Origin: a virus
Direction: 5' to 3' (one strand)
DNA: 36,053 bases
Virus record (IMG/VR): IMGVR_UViG_3300035698_008813
Coordinates: 1-36,053 of that record
In this document: piece after piece, positions 7,088-15,400 of the stretch
Position numbering within the stretch: the first letter of the stretch is position 1
Layout of the letters: each line of letters opens with the position of its first letter
Program-made: the position numbers and the translations under genes
The notes under the pieces: model-generated
What the model was told of the DNA's origin: nothing
Databases searched by the model: none
Seen by the model: only the letters and a program-made list of their open reading frames with translations

Positions 7088-7818
7088 TGTAGCCCCTCAT
7101 TTACATTGTCTGCAAAATCAGTCTGTTGCAAAAATGCAACGACTTCATCCCAATTGGCAACTGTCTCTGCCATTGTTCCCCGGTGGAGCTTACGCATATC
7201 GCTATACATCTCTCGATATGGTACTTCCAGAAATTGACAAATCTCCTCGGTGGCAGAATTGGCAATACTGGATGTTTCTACGCCTCTCGTCATCTGTTCG
7301 TAAGTCACGTGCAAGACAGGCAATCCGCTCTCTTGAAATCGCTGGCTCCAATCCCCTTGTCGCTGCGTCAAACTACGACACCAGTTGAAAACATCATACG
7401 GGTCTAGCGTTGCCGGTGTTGGGTGTACCTGTTCAAATGTATGCGTCGGATGATCGCACACTTTCCCTGAGCGTTGCGCAATGTTTATCGCAACGCTCAC
7501 AGACTGCTCTACAATATTCTCGCGTGTTAGATAAATGATCTTTACCTGCGGCTCGTACTCTATGATACATTGCCATACCTGCTCACGGCTTGCGTGGTTG
7601 TGCATTAGCTTACACATACAGGCTCGATAATGCTGTTGGCACCAGATCAATTTCAATCGTTCAGTCTGGTCTTGGCAGGCCACCCCCCACCGGCTCCCCC
7701 GGTGGAATGGCTCCCCCCTTGTGCAAAATATGTCGGGATGATTACTCAGGCAGCAGGCTAAAAATGTACCGCCTGTGCGTGGCCCGGCCAGTATGATAGC
7801 GGGTTGCGGGTTTTTCAT
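7084..7818 (-). CDS. Sulfotransferase family protein (copy B)
   Basis: A protein of 244 residues beginning MKNPQPAIILAGPRTGGTFL. The PAPS 5'-phosphosulfate loop is seen in PRTGGTFLACCLSNHPDI with RGEPF following, and the 3'-phosphate region in KIIYLTRENIVEQSVS. LPVLHVTYEQMTRG corresponds to the same region of copy A. The start overlaps the stop of the DUF616 fusion gene as ATGA, with AGAGG upstream. It would move sulfate from PAPS to a carbohydrate or tyrosine. Two sulfotransferases in one phage cassette suggest two sulfation sites on one product. Confidence 0.8.
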   Translation of the reverse strand: MKNPQPAIILAGPRTGGTFLACCLSNHPDIFCTRGEPFHRGSRWGVACQDQTERLKLIWCQQHYRACMCKLMHNHASREQVWQCIIEYEPQVKIIYLTRENIVEQSVSVAINIAQRSGKVCDHPTHTFEQVHPTPATLDPYDVFNWCRSLTQRQGDWSQRFQESGLPVLHVTYEQMTRGVETSSIANSATEEICQFLEVPYREMYSDMRKLHRGTMAETVANWDEVVAFLQQTDFADNVNEGLQ

Positions 7819-8996
7819 TCTGGCCTCTTGTATGCTGCCAATGAGTCCGGCGTGTCTAGTTGTTCCCATCTTGCTTCCTGTGCCCATTCGCTGATTGCCC
7901 GCCTCACTCCCTCGAGGTGAGGCAGTAGTACCAAGTGCTTGGGCAGTGGGGCATAGTCATGCATCACGACTATGCCCCACGGTACAATTTTAGGTGTCCA
8001 ATTCACCAGGTCTGCTTTCACCCCAGCATAATGATGATCGCCGTCAACGAAAAGCAGATGAATCGGCCCGTCAAATGCCGTGTGGCAAGTCACGCTATCT
8101 GCTATGATGTCAGTGGTACGCAAGCTAGGAGACGGATCAACGTCTGGTTTTTTGATGTCAATTCCATACAATTTCGCTTTCTGTGAACCTGCCCGTAAGC
8201 AATACATCGAAGCATAGCGAAAAATACCGATGTTCACAAAGACCGGATCTGTGAACCGCCCGGCAATGAGCGAGGCGGTGTTCTTGAGGTATTGTCGCTC
8301 GTCTGGTGTTAACTGTTTTCCGTAAGCTGTTTTCCAGTCTACCATTGCAAAATCCTGTCGTTGTCTCTCGTGGGGAAATCGCTTGAAATCATCACTTGTT
8401 CCCTTGAATAAATTCCCTGGCAACGTTGCCACTTTTATACCTGTCTTCCAGCGCACATAATCGAATGATAATTGATCACGCTTTGCACCTCTCTCGTACT
8501 CGTTCCACCACAGTTCGTTGAATCGCTCCACAGCCTCAGTGTGTCGCCTGATGAGCACGTAACAAGCCGATAATCCAAAGTGCTCTGGAAATCCATCTTG
8601 GTGATAACGTTCCATCTGTGCACCGACTGTGCCCGGTTTCGCCTTGCTCTGGCGTAACACCTCGCGGGCTTCCTGGTAAATACAGTCACGCCCTTCAGGA
8701 TGGGTAAACACCGCCATATCAGCGTCTTTGAGATAGTTCGTTATTAACCTTTCAGGACTGGTAAGCATTTGAACGTTGCCATCGTGATAGATTGAATATT
8801 CACAATTGAGATGTTTGTGAGCCAGAATCTTACATCGTCGGTTTGCCCATTTCGGATCGCGGCCTGAGTAAATAGACTGGTATGACCAGCCGTTCACGGA
8901 CGGCATACCGCCGTCTGTAAAGCATAGGCTTTGATACCTCGTTGGTAGCAACGTGTCGTAACCTCCAAAGACAGCGGAGTAAATAACGATGCTCAT
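7815..8996 (-). CDS. Fusion: DUF616-type glycosyltransferase plus methyltransferase-like domain
   Basis: A protein of 393 residues starting MSIVIYSAVFGGYDTLLPTR. Residues 1-215 fit DUF616 (TOD1/MUCI70-like, GT-A related): VIYSAVFGGYD at the start, NRRCKILAHKHL and SIYHDGNVQM near residues 53-75, and SKAKPGTVGAQMERY later. Residues about 245-393 look like a Methyltransf_24 domain: PVFVNIGIFRYASMYCLR takes the place of motif I, and LLFVDGDHHYAGVKADL is close to the DADH motif of copies A and B. The first glycine of motif I is less ideal than in the paralogues, so activity of the second domain is uncertain. The order suggests glycosylation followed by methylation by one polypeptide. Confidence 0.75.
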   Translation of the reverse strand: MSIVIYSAVFGGYDTLLPTRYQSLCFTDGGMPSVNGWSYQSIYSGRDPKWANRRCKILAHKHLNCEYSIYHDGNVQMLTSPERLITNYLKDADMAVFTHPEGRDCIYQEAREVLRQSKAKPGTVGAQMERYHQDGFPEHFGLSACYVLIRRHTEAVERFNELWWNEYERGAKRDQLSFDYVRWKTGIKVATLPGNLFKGTSDDFKRFPHERQRQDFAMVDWKTAYGKQLTPDERQYLKNTASLIAGRFTDPVFVNIGIFRYASMYCLRAGSQKAKLYGIDIKKPDVDPSPSLRTTDIIADSVTCHTAFDGPIHLLFVDGDHHYAGVKADLVNWTPKIVPWGIVVMHDYAPLPKHLVLLPHLEGVRRAISEWAQEARWEQLDTPDSLAAYKRPE

Positions 8997-9403
8997 TTCT
9001 TCAAAATCCTATGGACAAGTTTTATATCACGCCACGATGGAATATTTCCTCTTTGATAAACTGCCAAGTTCCAAACAGTTGCCGTGATAATCAAACGGCG
9101 GTATATTAAATCGGGGATGTATCCCCACCTATGCCACAAAAAAAGCAAATATGAAATTGCTCCGCGTATCCGAACCACTTTGAAAGCACCTTGCAACGGC
9201 ATAAATTCAGCAACACGTAGCCTGAATGGCCCAATCTCAAAAGTATCCCCGGCTGAAAGTTTTTCCTTGCCGATCATATCAAGTAAACAGCAAATAGAGA
9301 TTTCAGTTACATCGCCGCCTTCCCACCTATAATCAACACGCTCTGCTTTGCCTGTAAGTGGATTATAAAATTCCTGAACTTTTATGTTTCCATTAACTTC
9401 CAT
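8993..9403 (-). CDS. Hypothetical protein in the glycan cassette
   Basis: A protein of 136 residues starting MEVNGNIKVQEFYNPLTGKA, with CGGAGA upstream of the ATG. The first 70 residues look beta-rich (DTFEIGPFRLRVAEFMPLQG), and the second half is basic and aromatic (FLWHRWGYIPDLIYRRLIIT). I recognise no family. It overlaps the glycosyltransferase before it by 11 bases and the DUF616 fusion after it by four, so it belongs to the same translational unit. Confidence 0.6.
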   Translation of the reverse strand: MEVNGNIKVQEFYNPLTGKAERVDYRWEGGDVTEISICCLLDMIGKEKLSAGDTFEIGPFRLRVAEFMPLQGAFKVVRIRGAISYLLFLWHRWGYIPDLIYRRLIITATVWNLAVYQRGNIPSWRDIKLVHRILKK

Positions 9404-10133
9404 TTATCAGTCTCCGATTTACTTCTGCTACCTGCCGCGCCGTTTCCTTCCACGCATCATGTGGTACAATGAGCCTCTGTACAATATCCAGCATTTGCTC
9501 CTTTGTCTCATAACGCAATACCGGAAAATCCCAACTATACCCAACGTCGGGAGCAATAATCGGAACTCCTCGCGCCAGCGCCTCAACTACTGGCTTCGGC
9601 CCCCCTTCGTTCTCGCTGATGACAACCAGATAATCCAAGCCGTCATAGTAGGCAGGCATATCTTCCCTCGCCACGTTGCCGTCTGTCGTCTTGACCACAA
9701 CCCCAGGAATAGCGCGCAGTTCGTCTACCCAGTGCATCCGCTTGCGCCCACTTTTGTAGTCACGGCCACAGATGCCGATGGTAAGATTGTCTCGATAATA
9801 CTGCGGGCACGGCCAGACCGTCATAATGCTCGATTTCCATTTTGGCAGACGACGCAATGTATTCTTGCACATCGCAAAACACCAGTCTACGGCATCGGCC
9901 ACCTCAAAGAAAACGTCCACCCATTTTCCTTCTTTTTCAAGATGTGTGAACATCGCCGTCGTTACTGTGTCTACAGGTTCGTACAGGGCGTAGTTGATGA
10001 ACATATTCACGTCCGCTTCTGGATCGGGCTTCTCTGTTATGACTGCACTAGGCATCCACTCGGCCAGGTTTTCAGCGTCATAGCGCAGTGACCAGCGTTG
10101 TTTTTCTGTCTCTGTAACGATGTTCAGTTTCAT
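9393..10133 (-). CDS. Glycosyltransferase, GT-B fold (GT4-like)
   Basis: A protein of 246 residues beginning MKLNIVTETEKQRWSLRYDA. The C-terminal third contains SENEGGPKPVVEALARGVPI followed by IAPDVG, the donor-binding E-x7-E motif of GT4-like retaining glycosyltransferases. The preceding LTIGICGRDYKSGRK and YYDGLDYLVVIS fit the start of the nucleotide-sugar domain. It is shorter than typical GT4 enzymes (350-400), mainly in the acceptor-binding domain. Its ATG overlaps the preceding GT2 stop (ATGA). Confidence 0.8.
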   Translation of the reverse strand: MKLNIVTETEKQRWSLRYDAENLAEWMPSAVITEKPDPEADVNMFINYALYEPVDTVTTAMFTHLEKEGKWVDVFFEVADAVDWCFAMCKNTLRRLPKWKSSIMTVWPCPQYYRDNLTIGICGRDYKSGRKRMHWVDELRAIPGVVVKTTDGNVAREDMPAYYDGLDYLVVISENEGGPKPVVEALARGVPIIAPDVGYSWDFPVLRYETKEQMLDIVQRLIVPHDAWKETARQVAEVNRRLINGS

Positions 10134-10741
10134 TGGAACACATCCCGCGTGTATGTTTCTAACATTCTCTGCTTGAATACATCAGAGTCGTGTATCTTCC
10201 AATCAGACTTGAATCCAGAACCTTGATGCTCGTGCCAGAGATAGACAGCCTTTACCCAGACGCTACGCCAGTCCGCCCTCCGTGCTTGGATACAAAACCA
10301 GGTATCAGATGAATAATGAATAAAATCCTCATCCAGGTAACCGATGGTATCAAATACCTCGCGCCGTATAAGCGCACACCAAAAAGGAACGGTATTTGCA
10401 AGTACCAGGCCAGTGTTGCCTAATCGTCCACTCTTCATACTCGATGCACAGTGCCCAGACGGAACAGCGATCCCGTAATTCTCTTTTGCGTAGAGCGCGG
10501 CTTGTAATGCTGCCAGCCAACTATAAGAAAACCGCTTGATGTCATCGTTCAAAAAGCAAACATCTTCATTTGATAACGTGCGCTCTAGCCCTGCGTTGAC
10601 TGTCTTCGTAAAGCCTTGTCCTTTTTCGTCGTGTATAACTACAAGTCGGGTGTCCATACCTGCTGAAATCTGTGCCCGTCGCCCGGTGTCTTCACCTTGT
10701 TGTTTGTCAAGCGTCGGTATGATAATACAAATATCTCTCAC
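10130..10741 (-). CDS. Glycosyltransferase family 2-like protein
   Basis: A protein of 203 residues starting at GTG 10741, which overlaps the upstream stop as GTGA. It begins MRDICIIIPTLDKQQGEDTG. KGQGFTKTVNAGLERT and EDVCFLNDDIKRF (near residue 60) give the acceptor helix and the DxD-like metal site of GT2 enzymes. GYLDEDFIHYSSDTWFCIQA matches the later catalytic acidic region, followed by WHEHQGSG. It most likely adds one sugar to the growing glycan; the substrate is unknown. Confidence 0.8.
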   Translation of the reverse strand: MRDICIIIPTLDKQQGEDTGRRAQISAGMDTRLVVIHDEKGQGFTKTVNAGLERTLSNEDVCFLNDDIKRFSYSWLAALQAALYAKENYGIAVPSGHCASSMKSGRLGNTGLVLANTVPFWCALIRREVFDTIGYLDEDFIHYSSDTWFCIQARRADWRSVWVKAVYLWHEHQGSGFKSDWKIHDSDVFKQRMLETYTRDVFQ

Positions 10742-11340
10742 AGGGCAGCCCTCCCGAATAAGTGCTCTACAATCTCGCCGCCGTTAAATGGTCTTCCGGC
10801 AATGAATAATTTTACCGGACTTTTACGAAGCGCCCTGAGTAGCGCCCCCTGGTCGTGCCGTCTCCATTGCAACCATTCTTTGTGCCAGGCGTCAAATAAT
10901 TTCTGCGTTCGTTCATTCTTTTTGAACCACATCACACCGGTATTGAGCATCAGTGGGAAATTATCTCCAAGTTCTTTCAGTGTCGCCAATCGCTCATTTT
11001 TATCCAGGTGGTGCAATGGCTCTCCAGTTATTTTGCTTGGCACGATTACAAAATCCCATCCATCGTCTAGTGCCCTAAATCCCCACGACACATCTCCGTG
11101 TACCCGTGTGTCGGCATCCAGGAAAAGTGTGTCAACGAATGGCGTCGTATGAAAAAGCATCGTTTTGGCCCATCGCCCCGGTTGGCCTATGTTCTCACTG
11201 TCCAGGGTAAAATCAACTCCCTCAATTCTGTCTCCGACGACGGCAACAGGATAATGATTTTGTTTTCTTAAAGTACGAATACTCGCAGTTGCTTCTATCA
11301 CGGCCCGCTCTCCATAAGCCACGTATATGACGCCTCTCAT
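10738..11340 (-). CDS. Glycosyltransferase, GT8-like
   Basis: A protein of 200 residues; I use ATG 11340 (MRGVIYVAYGERAVIEATAS), which overlaps the preceding stop as ATGA. The AVIEATASIRTLRKQNHYPV segment and VDTLFLDADTRVHGD (DxD metal motif near residue 75) resemble GT8 and related enzymes. MLNTGVMWFKKN and RRHDQGALLRALRKS correspond to the conserved later motifs. It lies between the GT2-like gene and the composite GT-like gene next to the head genes. Confidence 0.75.
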   Translation of the reverse strand: MRGVIYVAYGERAVIEATASIRTLRKQNHYPVAVVGDRIEGVDFTLDSENIGQPGRWAKTMLFHTTPFVDTLFLDADTRVHGDVSWGFRALDDGWDFVIVPSKITGEPLHHLDKNERLATLKELGDNFPLMLNTGVMWFKKNERTQKLFDAWHKEWLQWRRHDQGALLRALRKSPVKLFIAGRPFNGGEIVEHLFGRAAL

Positions 11341-12017
11341 AATTGTCGCAAGTTCCACTTCGGTGGCAGGGTGCATACCATTGCACGAACGGCGTAAAGT
11401 GAACGAAGGAAAGCGTGCTGTTCATCTGCCCCTGATTCTATTTCTGAACGCCAGCGCGCAACGATGTTTTCAGTGTTGGCAGTTCTGCGCATCCACATCA
11501 AATTCGTATCATAAACCGGGATACGTAAGTCGCCAACGATATTCAGTGTGCGGGCTTTTTCTTCATCAGTTCCATAGTCTTTTGCTGTTTCGTTTTCGTC
11601 TACGAGCATTGCCAGGATTTCCCATCCTGGCTGTCCTGTCTCCTCAAAATCAAGTAACCGAGAGAACCCAGCGATTGTGGCGTTCTCTGTAACTGTCACT
11701 TTATCCGTATTCCATAACATCGTCCCGGGGAAAGGTAAAGAGATAGCGCCACACTCAACGTCGAGCAATTCACCGGCCCGCCCCAAGAAGGTTATAGTAG
11801 GAAGAGTGTCTGAGCGTGCCAAAATCCCACAGCCGTCAAACTGCATAGCTTCTTCAAACCGGTCTTGTCGAGGAATCTCTGCCTGTCCAGCTGCAAATAG
11901 TTGGCGGGCACGATTCTTGTAAACAGGAACCCAGCTACCCGGATGGTAAACCACTTGATCGCCGTGCTCGTCTGTCTCGCGAATGATACCTGTTGCTTTG
12001 ACGTAGATCTTGCCCAT
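11337..12017 (-). CDS. Composite protein: small virion-type N-terminal domain plus glycosyltransferase-like C-terminus
   Basis: A protein of 226 residues; ATG 12017 has AAGGAAA upstream. Residues about 1-48 contain VYHPGSWVPVYKNRARQLFA then AGQAEIP, a pattern common to short proteins encoded near phage capsid genes. The rest resembles a GT-A nucleotide-sugar transferase: LRIPVYDTNLMWMRRTANTE and then DEQHAFLRSLYAVRAMVCTL followed by PPKWNLR recall the end of such enzymes. No clear DxD was found, so it may be a pseudo-enzyme or a tether. It is the first gene of the glycan cassette and follows a hairpin after the head protein gene. Confidence 0.5.
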   Translation of the reverse strand: MGKIYVKATGIIRETDEHGDQVVYHPGSWVPVYKNRARQLFAAGQAEIPRQDRFEEAMQFDGCGILARSDTLPTITFLGRAGELLDVECGAISLPFPGTMLWNTDKVTVTENATIAGFSRLLDFEETGQPGWEILAMLVDENETAKDYGTDEEKARTLNIVGDLRIPVYDTNLMWMRRTANTENIVARWRSEIESGADEQHAFLRSLYAVRAMVCTLPPKWNLRQL

Positions 12018-12028
12018 AGGTTTCCTTT

Positions 12029-12057
12029 GGGGAGCGGGCAATGTATACCCGCTCCCC
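12029..12057 (-). promoter_or_regulatory. GC-rich hairpin between head genes and glycan cassette
   Basis: A perfect ten-base inverted repeat (GGGGAGCGGG at 12029-12038, CCCGCTCCCC at 12048-12057) encloses a nine-base loop. It lies 12 bases before the first cassette start codon in the direction of transcription. There is no U-run after it on the minus strand, so it is not a standard terminator. It could lower expression of the cassette relative to capsid genes or mark an mRNA processing point. Confidence 0.45.
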
Positions 12058-12071
12058 TTGTCAAGCCTCGG

Positions 12072-12512
12072 TTAGTCAATCACCTCAGCAAGCGCCGAAG
12101 TGGATACGGGCGGATAGGCCGCAACGAACTTGATAGGGATGAGTTCACAGTAGACATTTGCCGTGCCCACCGTTAGAACACCCCGCACATAGTCAAAGCC
12201 GCCGTCCACGTCAAGCTCTGCGGTGCGTAGTTCAACCACGCAGGTCTCGCTTCCATCACCACCAGCCTGCGTCAACTGCGTGATGGATTTGCCGCTGATG
12301 TCTTTCGCACCGGTTCCAGACGAGTCAGTCGCCTGTTGCAGTTTGAAATCCAGTGTCGCGGTGGCCGCCATCACACCTACACGGACGAGGTACACCCCGC
12401 GCTGGTGGCTTGCATACGATGCCCAAGCCGAGTTGTAAGCTGCCGGGATTTTGTTCGCCGGGTAGAGACCGGCGATTATCTCGTTCAGTTCTGTAAATTT
12501 AGCTGTATACAT
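12072..12512 (-). CDS. Small head protein (decoration or capsid-associated)
   Basis: A protein of 146 residues beginning MYTAKFTELNEIIAGLYPAN, with GGAGG upstream. The core reads VRVGVMAATATLDFKLQQAT, then GAKDISGKSITQLTQAGGD and VELRTAELDVDGGFDYVRGV, a pattern I know from conserved proteins encoded just after the major capsid protein in many siphoviruses. It is beta-rich and lacks a signal peptide. The likely role is capsid decoration or head completion, based on position. Confidence 0.65.
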   Translation of the reverse strand: MYTAKFTELNEIIAGLYPANKIPAAYNSAWASYASHQRGVYLVRVGVMAATATLDFKLQQATDSSGTGAKDISGKSITQLTQAGGDGSETCVVELRTAELDVDGGFDYVRGVLTVGTANVYCELIPIKFVAAYPPVSTSALAEVID

Positions 12513-12527
12513 TTGTCATACCTCCGA

Positions 12528-13847
12528 TTAGCTACTGGACGGATCGCCCAAGATCACGAACGGTGAAATCTGAGTTACCCCATCGGAATAGGTTAGTGGC
12601 GCGGAAAGCCAGGGCCTTCCATCCACGCGGTGCACGGCGCGCCATGCGGTGATGTCATTTTGGAACCTATAGTGGTTCGAACTGTCCACTGTGATGCTCT
12701 GGCGGTCGCCAATCAAATACTTCGACCAGTCAGCCAGGATGAGATCGCCAGCCGTTCCAAGCGCCGGGCAGTGTTCATTGAAGATGAGCGGATACCCGAA
12801 CAGGGTGTGCGGCATCGCGTCGCGGGCGCTGGGCATAAAGACGTAACTCGGATTCTCTGCCGGGCCGTTCAGCAGCATCAGGTTACTGAGCAACTGCCGG
12901 GAAGCAAACCACACTGGGCTAACGCCCTGGAACGACTCGATCATATTGACCACGTCGGCGAGGACAACAGCATTCGCCCCAGCACGGTTGACTGTGATGG
13001 TAGCGGGTGCACCGATGACGCCGAGGGGTTGCCCTGCTCCGGTTCCGTTCACAAACGCCTGCTCTTCATACCAGTTGATCGTACCCTGAAAGGCTTGCAT
13101 CAAGAGAGCCTCCAGGCTGATGGCAGAATCCTCGAGCAGTTCATCACCGGCCTCAGTATAGCAGACCAGCTTGTGCGCCGTCAAAGTCAACTGGCGAAAG
13201 GTCGGCTCAGTCTCGGTCTTCGATGTAACTTCCTCGGTCCACTTCGCCAGCACACCGCCCCACCAGTGAGGCTGTCCGCTAGTCGTGCTAGTCTGGTTGA
13301 GCGAGGGGAAGCGGATCGTCCGGCGACGCATAGGGATGATGGTAGCACGCTGGCGGACGATAGTTTCAGGCGGCTTGATAAAGAACAGTTCAGTGCCTTG
13401 CTCTACAGGAACGAGAAAGCCACCAGAAGCCCCCACGCTTTCGACCAGATCTTTTTGTTCTTTTAATTCATTCCATCCGCTCGTCTGTCGAACAGGCGTC
13501 CCCGGTTCAGTCGGGTCCCTCCACGACTTGAGCTGGTTGTCGTGCTGACCTCGAGCAGAATTATAGATAGCCAGAAGGAATTCACCCAAGGTCTTGAACC
13601 CCTGTGGCTTTTGCAGTTCTGGATCATCGTCGTGGACGGTGGTGGACATAAACGCCTTGCTCGCCTGCTTGATCTGAAGCAGGGAATCGATGTCTGCTGT
13701 GATTGCTATAGCTTGCTCAACTTTGGCGCGGGCAGCCTGCTTTTCCTCTGCTGATGCTTCTTCGTTGAGCAATACAGGTTGGGCTTCATTGAGCAAGAAA
13801 GTTCCTTGCCCCTTCATCTCGGCGATCTTGGTTTCTGTGATTTCCAT
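12528..13847 (-). CDS. Major capsid protein, HK97 family
   Basis: A protein of 439 residues; ATG 13847 is preferred over TTG 13856, with GGAGG ten bases before. Residues 1-100 are a charged coiled-coil delta domain (scaffold) with repeated EEKQAARAKVEQA segments. From about residue 135 the HK97 fold shows: GGFLVPVEQGTELF, RRRTIRFPSLNQT, AHKLVCYTEAGDELLEDSA and the glycine-rich FVNGTGAGQPLGVI. The late LFGYPLIFNEHCPALG is the conserved P-domain region. The protease encoded before it would remove the delta domain during maturation. Confidence 0.95.
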   Translation of the reverse strand: MEITETKIAEMKGQGTFLLNEAQPVLLNEEASAEEKQAARAKVEQAIAITADIDSLLQIKQASKAFMSTTVHDDDPELQKPQGFKTLGEFLLAIYNSARGQHDNQLKSWRDPTEPGTPVRQTSGWNELKEQKDLVESVGASGGFLVPVEQGTELFFIKPPETIVRQRATIIPMRRRTIRFPSLNQTSTTSGQPHWWGGVLAKWTEEVTSKTETEPTFRQLTLTAHKLVCYTEAGDELLEDSAISLEALLMQAFQGTINWYEEQAFVNGTGAGQPLGVIGAPATITVNRAGANAVVLADVVNMIESFQGVSPVWFASRQLLSNLMLLNGPAENPSYVFMPSARDAMPHTLFGYPLIFNEHCPALGTAGDLILADWSKYLIGDRQSITVDSSNHYRFQNDITAWRAVHRVDGRPWLSAPLTYSDGVTQISPFVILGDPSSS

Positions 13848-13869
13848 TTTAGTCAATCCTCCATCTCAG

Positions 13870-15219
13870 CTAACCCGTCAAGGCTAGTCTTATTTTGTGA
13901 ATATCCAACAACGTCAACTCGTCTGAGGTGGGTAGACTATCATCTGGCCCGGCCTGCGCTGCGATTGACTCTTTACTCGCGGCCTGTTTGTCAGGTGCGG
14001 TTTTATCTGGTGGTGGTTTCGATTGGGGTAGTTTCTCCCAGCCTGGAACTTCCACACCAGCGTCCTCTAGTATTTCGAGTATTGTGCCAAGTGCTGTTAC
14101 TAGACGGTCGGCGTTGCGTTGAGCTAGAACACGCCCGGCCTTAGAATCTGGATATGAGTTGACATCTGGCAACCGGATCAATTGACATTTAGCGTTGGCT
14201 ACAAATCCACGCTCTTTGCCGTCTAGCCATTCGTTGAATCTATGAGCCTCAGCCGTCATTTCCATATCAGTGAGATGATCTTTGATAACCAGTATGAAAC
14301 GCCCTGATTTTTCGTCTTCATCTAGCACAATTTCGTCAATATCCGTCTCTTTATCACCTTCGCCCGGTCGTTCGGCCCGTCGCATCTGCCCCCCACACTC
14401 TGGACATTTTACATCCCGGCAGTGTTCGCTCGATTCCATCTTGTAGCCACACTCGATGCACTCACAAGAAAATCCCCCCTCCTCTTCTGGTACGATTTCG
14501 GGGTTGTCTTCTTCTGTCATCTGTTTATCTGTTTCTTCGTTGGCATACAGCGCCGCCATTTGCGCTTGCGCCTCTTCCTCTGTGTCGTGACAGCCCAGAC
14601 TTTCACCAGTCTGATTGCCTTCCTCGTCTACCTTGTAGACACAAAACTGTTCGCTCTCTGGGAAAATATCCCAGGGCTTTTGTTCTTTCTGCTTTGTCCC
14701 TGTCGTAGCAGTCTCGGAGTTCACACCCCAGATGACGGGGGAAATCTCCCACAGTTTCAATGTGCGAAGATTACGAACGGTAACTTCTTGCTCTTCCTTC
14801 GTGGCCTTCGAGAAATCGCAATCGAGCACGTCATACCCAAAGCTCCATTCCCTTACGTCGCCAGCTTCGAGCAAGTGGAAAACCTCGCTTCCGTTTTGGG
14901 TTTTCATATTGAACTTGATACGCGCCCAGGCCCCACCTGTTGCATCGGGACAACTGGATTTTATCTCAACAGGGAGTTCATCACGCCCCAATTCCCGAAA
15001 GGCCATTGGGTGGCCCAGGACACGCAATACACTATCGGTCTGGTGTTTGTCGAGCACACTCACATTTCGCCCGTGCTCGGCAAACGTCTTCGTAAATGCG
15101 CCAGGGTGAATAACGTCAAGGCCCTCGTCCACGTTTCCCATCACAGCCCAAACCGCCTCGACGATCCCTTGCGCCTCGTCTGACTTTGTTACCATTGCAG
15201 AAAATGTCTTGCGTTCCAT
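13870..15219 (-). CDS. Prohead protease (HK97 type) with zinc ribbon and long C-terminal tail
   Basis: A protein of 449 residues starting MERKTFSAMVTKSDEAQGIV. Residues 1-170 are the HK97 (U35) serine protease: GLDVIHPGAFTKTF, the histidine in VLDKHQTDSVLRVLGHP and the serine in VREWSFGYDVLD. About residues 180-230 hold a motif (FCVYKVDEEGNQTG, then SLGCHDTEEEAQAQMAALYA) seen in other phage proteases. Residues 250-285 form a zinc ribbon with CECIECG and CPECGGQ. The remaining 160 residues are charged and may be scaffold. It would cut the capsid delta domain. The start was placed at ATG 15219, four bases after the preceding stop. Confidence 0.9.
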   Translation of the reverse strand: MERKTFSAMVTKSDEAQGIVEAVWAVMGNVDEGLDVIHPGAFTKTFAEHGRNVSVLDKHQTDSVLRVLGHPMAFRELGRDELPVEIKSSCPDATGGAWARIKFNMKTQNGSEVFHLLEAGDVREWSFGYDVLDCDFSKATKEEQEVTVRNLRTLKLWEISPVIWGVNSETATTGTKQKEQKPWDIFPESEQFCVYKVDEEGNQTGESLGCHDTEEEAQAQMAALYANEETDKQMTEEDNPEIVPEEEGGFSCECIECGYKMESSEHCRDVKCPECGGQMRRAERPGEGDKETDIDEIVLDEDEKSGRFILVIKDHLTDMEMTAEAHRFNEWLDGKERGFVANAKCQLIRLPDVNSYPDSKAGRVLAQRNADRLVTALGTILEILEDAGVEVPGWEKLPQSKPPPDKTAPDKQAASKESIAAQAGPDDSLPTSDELTLLDIHKIRLALTG

Positions 15220-15223
15220 TTTA

Positions 15224-15400
15224 TTAGTCCTCACTTTTTGTCTCGACTGGCCCCGGTTTTATCTTACTGAGACACCGGCGGCATAATTGTTTCCCGGCGT
15301 GTTTGCTATTCGGTGGCGCTACCACCAACAGGTCACAGCGCATAGGATAGTCACATCCAGCACACCGAGCGAAGTCAATCTGCAAGCTAATCATTGCCAT
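15224..15400 (-). CDS. Small zinc-binding protein between portal and protease
   Basis: A 58-residue protein beginning MAMISLQIDFARCAGCDYPM. Its ATG overlaps the portal stop as TGATG and has GGAG close by. Cys pairs CAGC, C in MRC, and CRRC suggest a zinc knuckle or ribbon. It is basic at its C-terminus. The function is unknown; such peptides occur in phage head operons and may help assembly or be regulatory. Confidence 0.6.
   Translation of the reverse strand: MAMISLQIDFARCAGCDYPMRCDLLVVAPPNSKHAGKQLCRRCLSKIKPGPVETKSED

Noticed and set aside
9384-10091. Plus-strand open frame of 235 codons
   Set aside because: It lies antisense to the GT4-like gene, whose ExE donor motif is convincing. No ribosome binding site.
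12630-13466. Plus-strand open frame of 278 codons
   Set aside because: Shadow of the major capsid protein gene.
14422-15183. Plus-strand hydrophobic open frame
   Set aside because: Shadow of the prohead protease gene; the apparent hydrophobic stretches arise from antisense of acidic codons.
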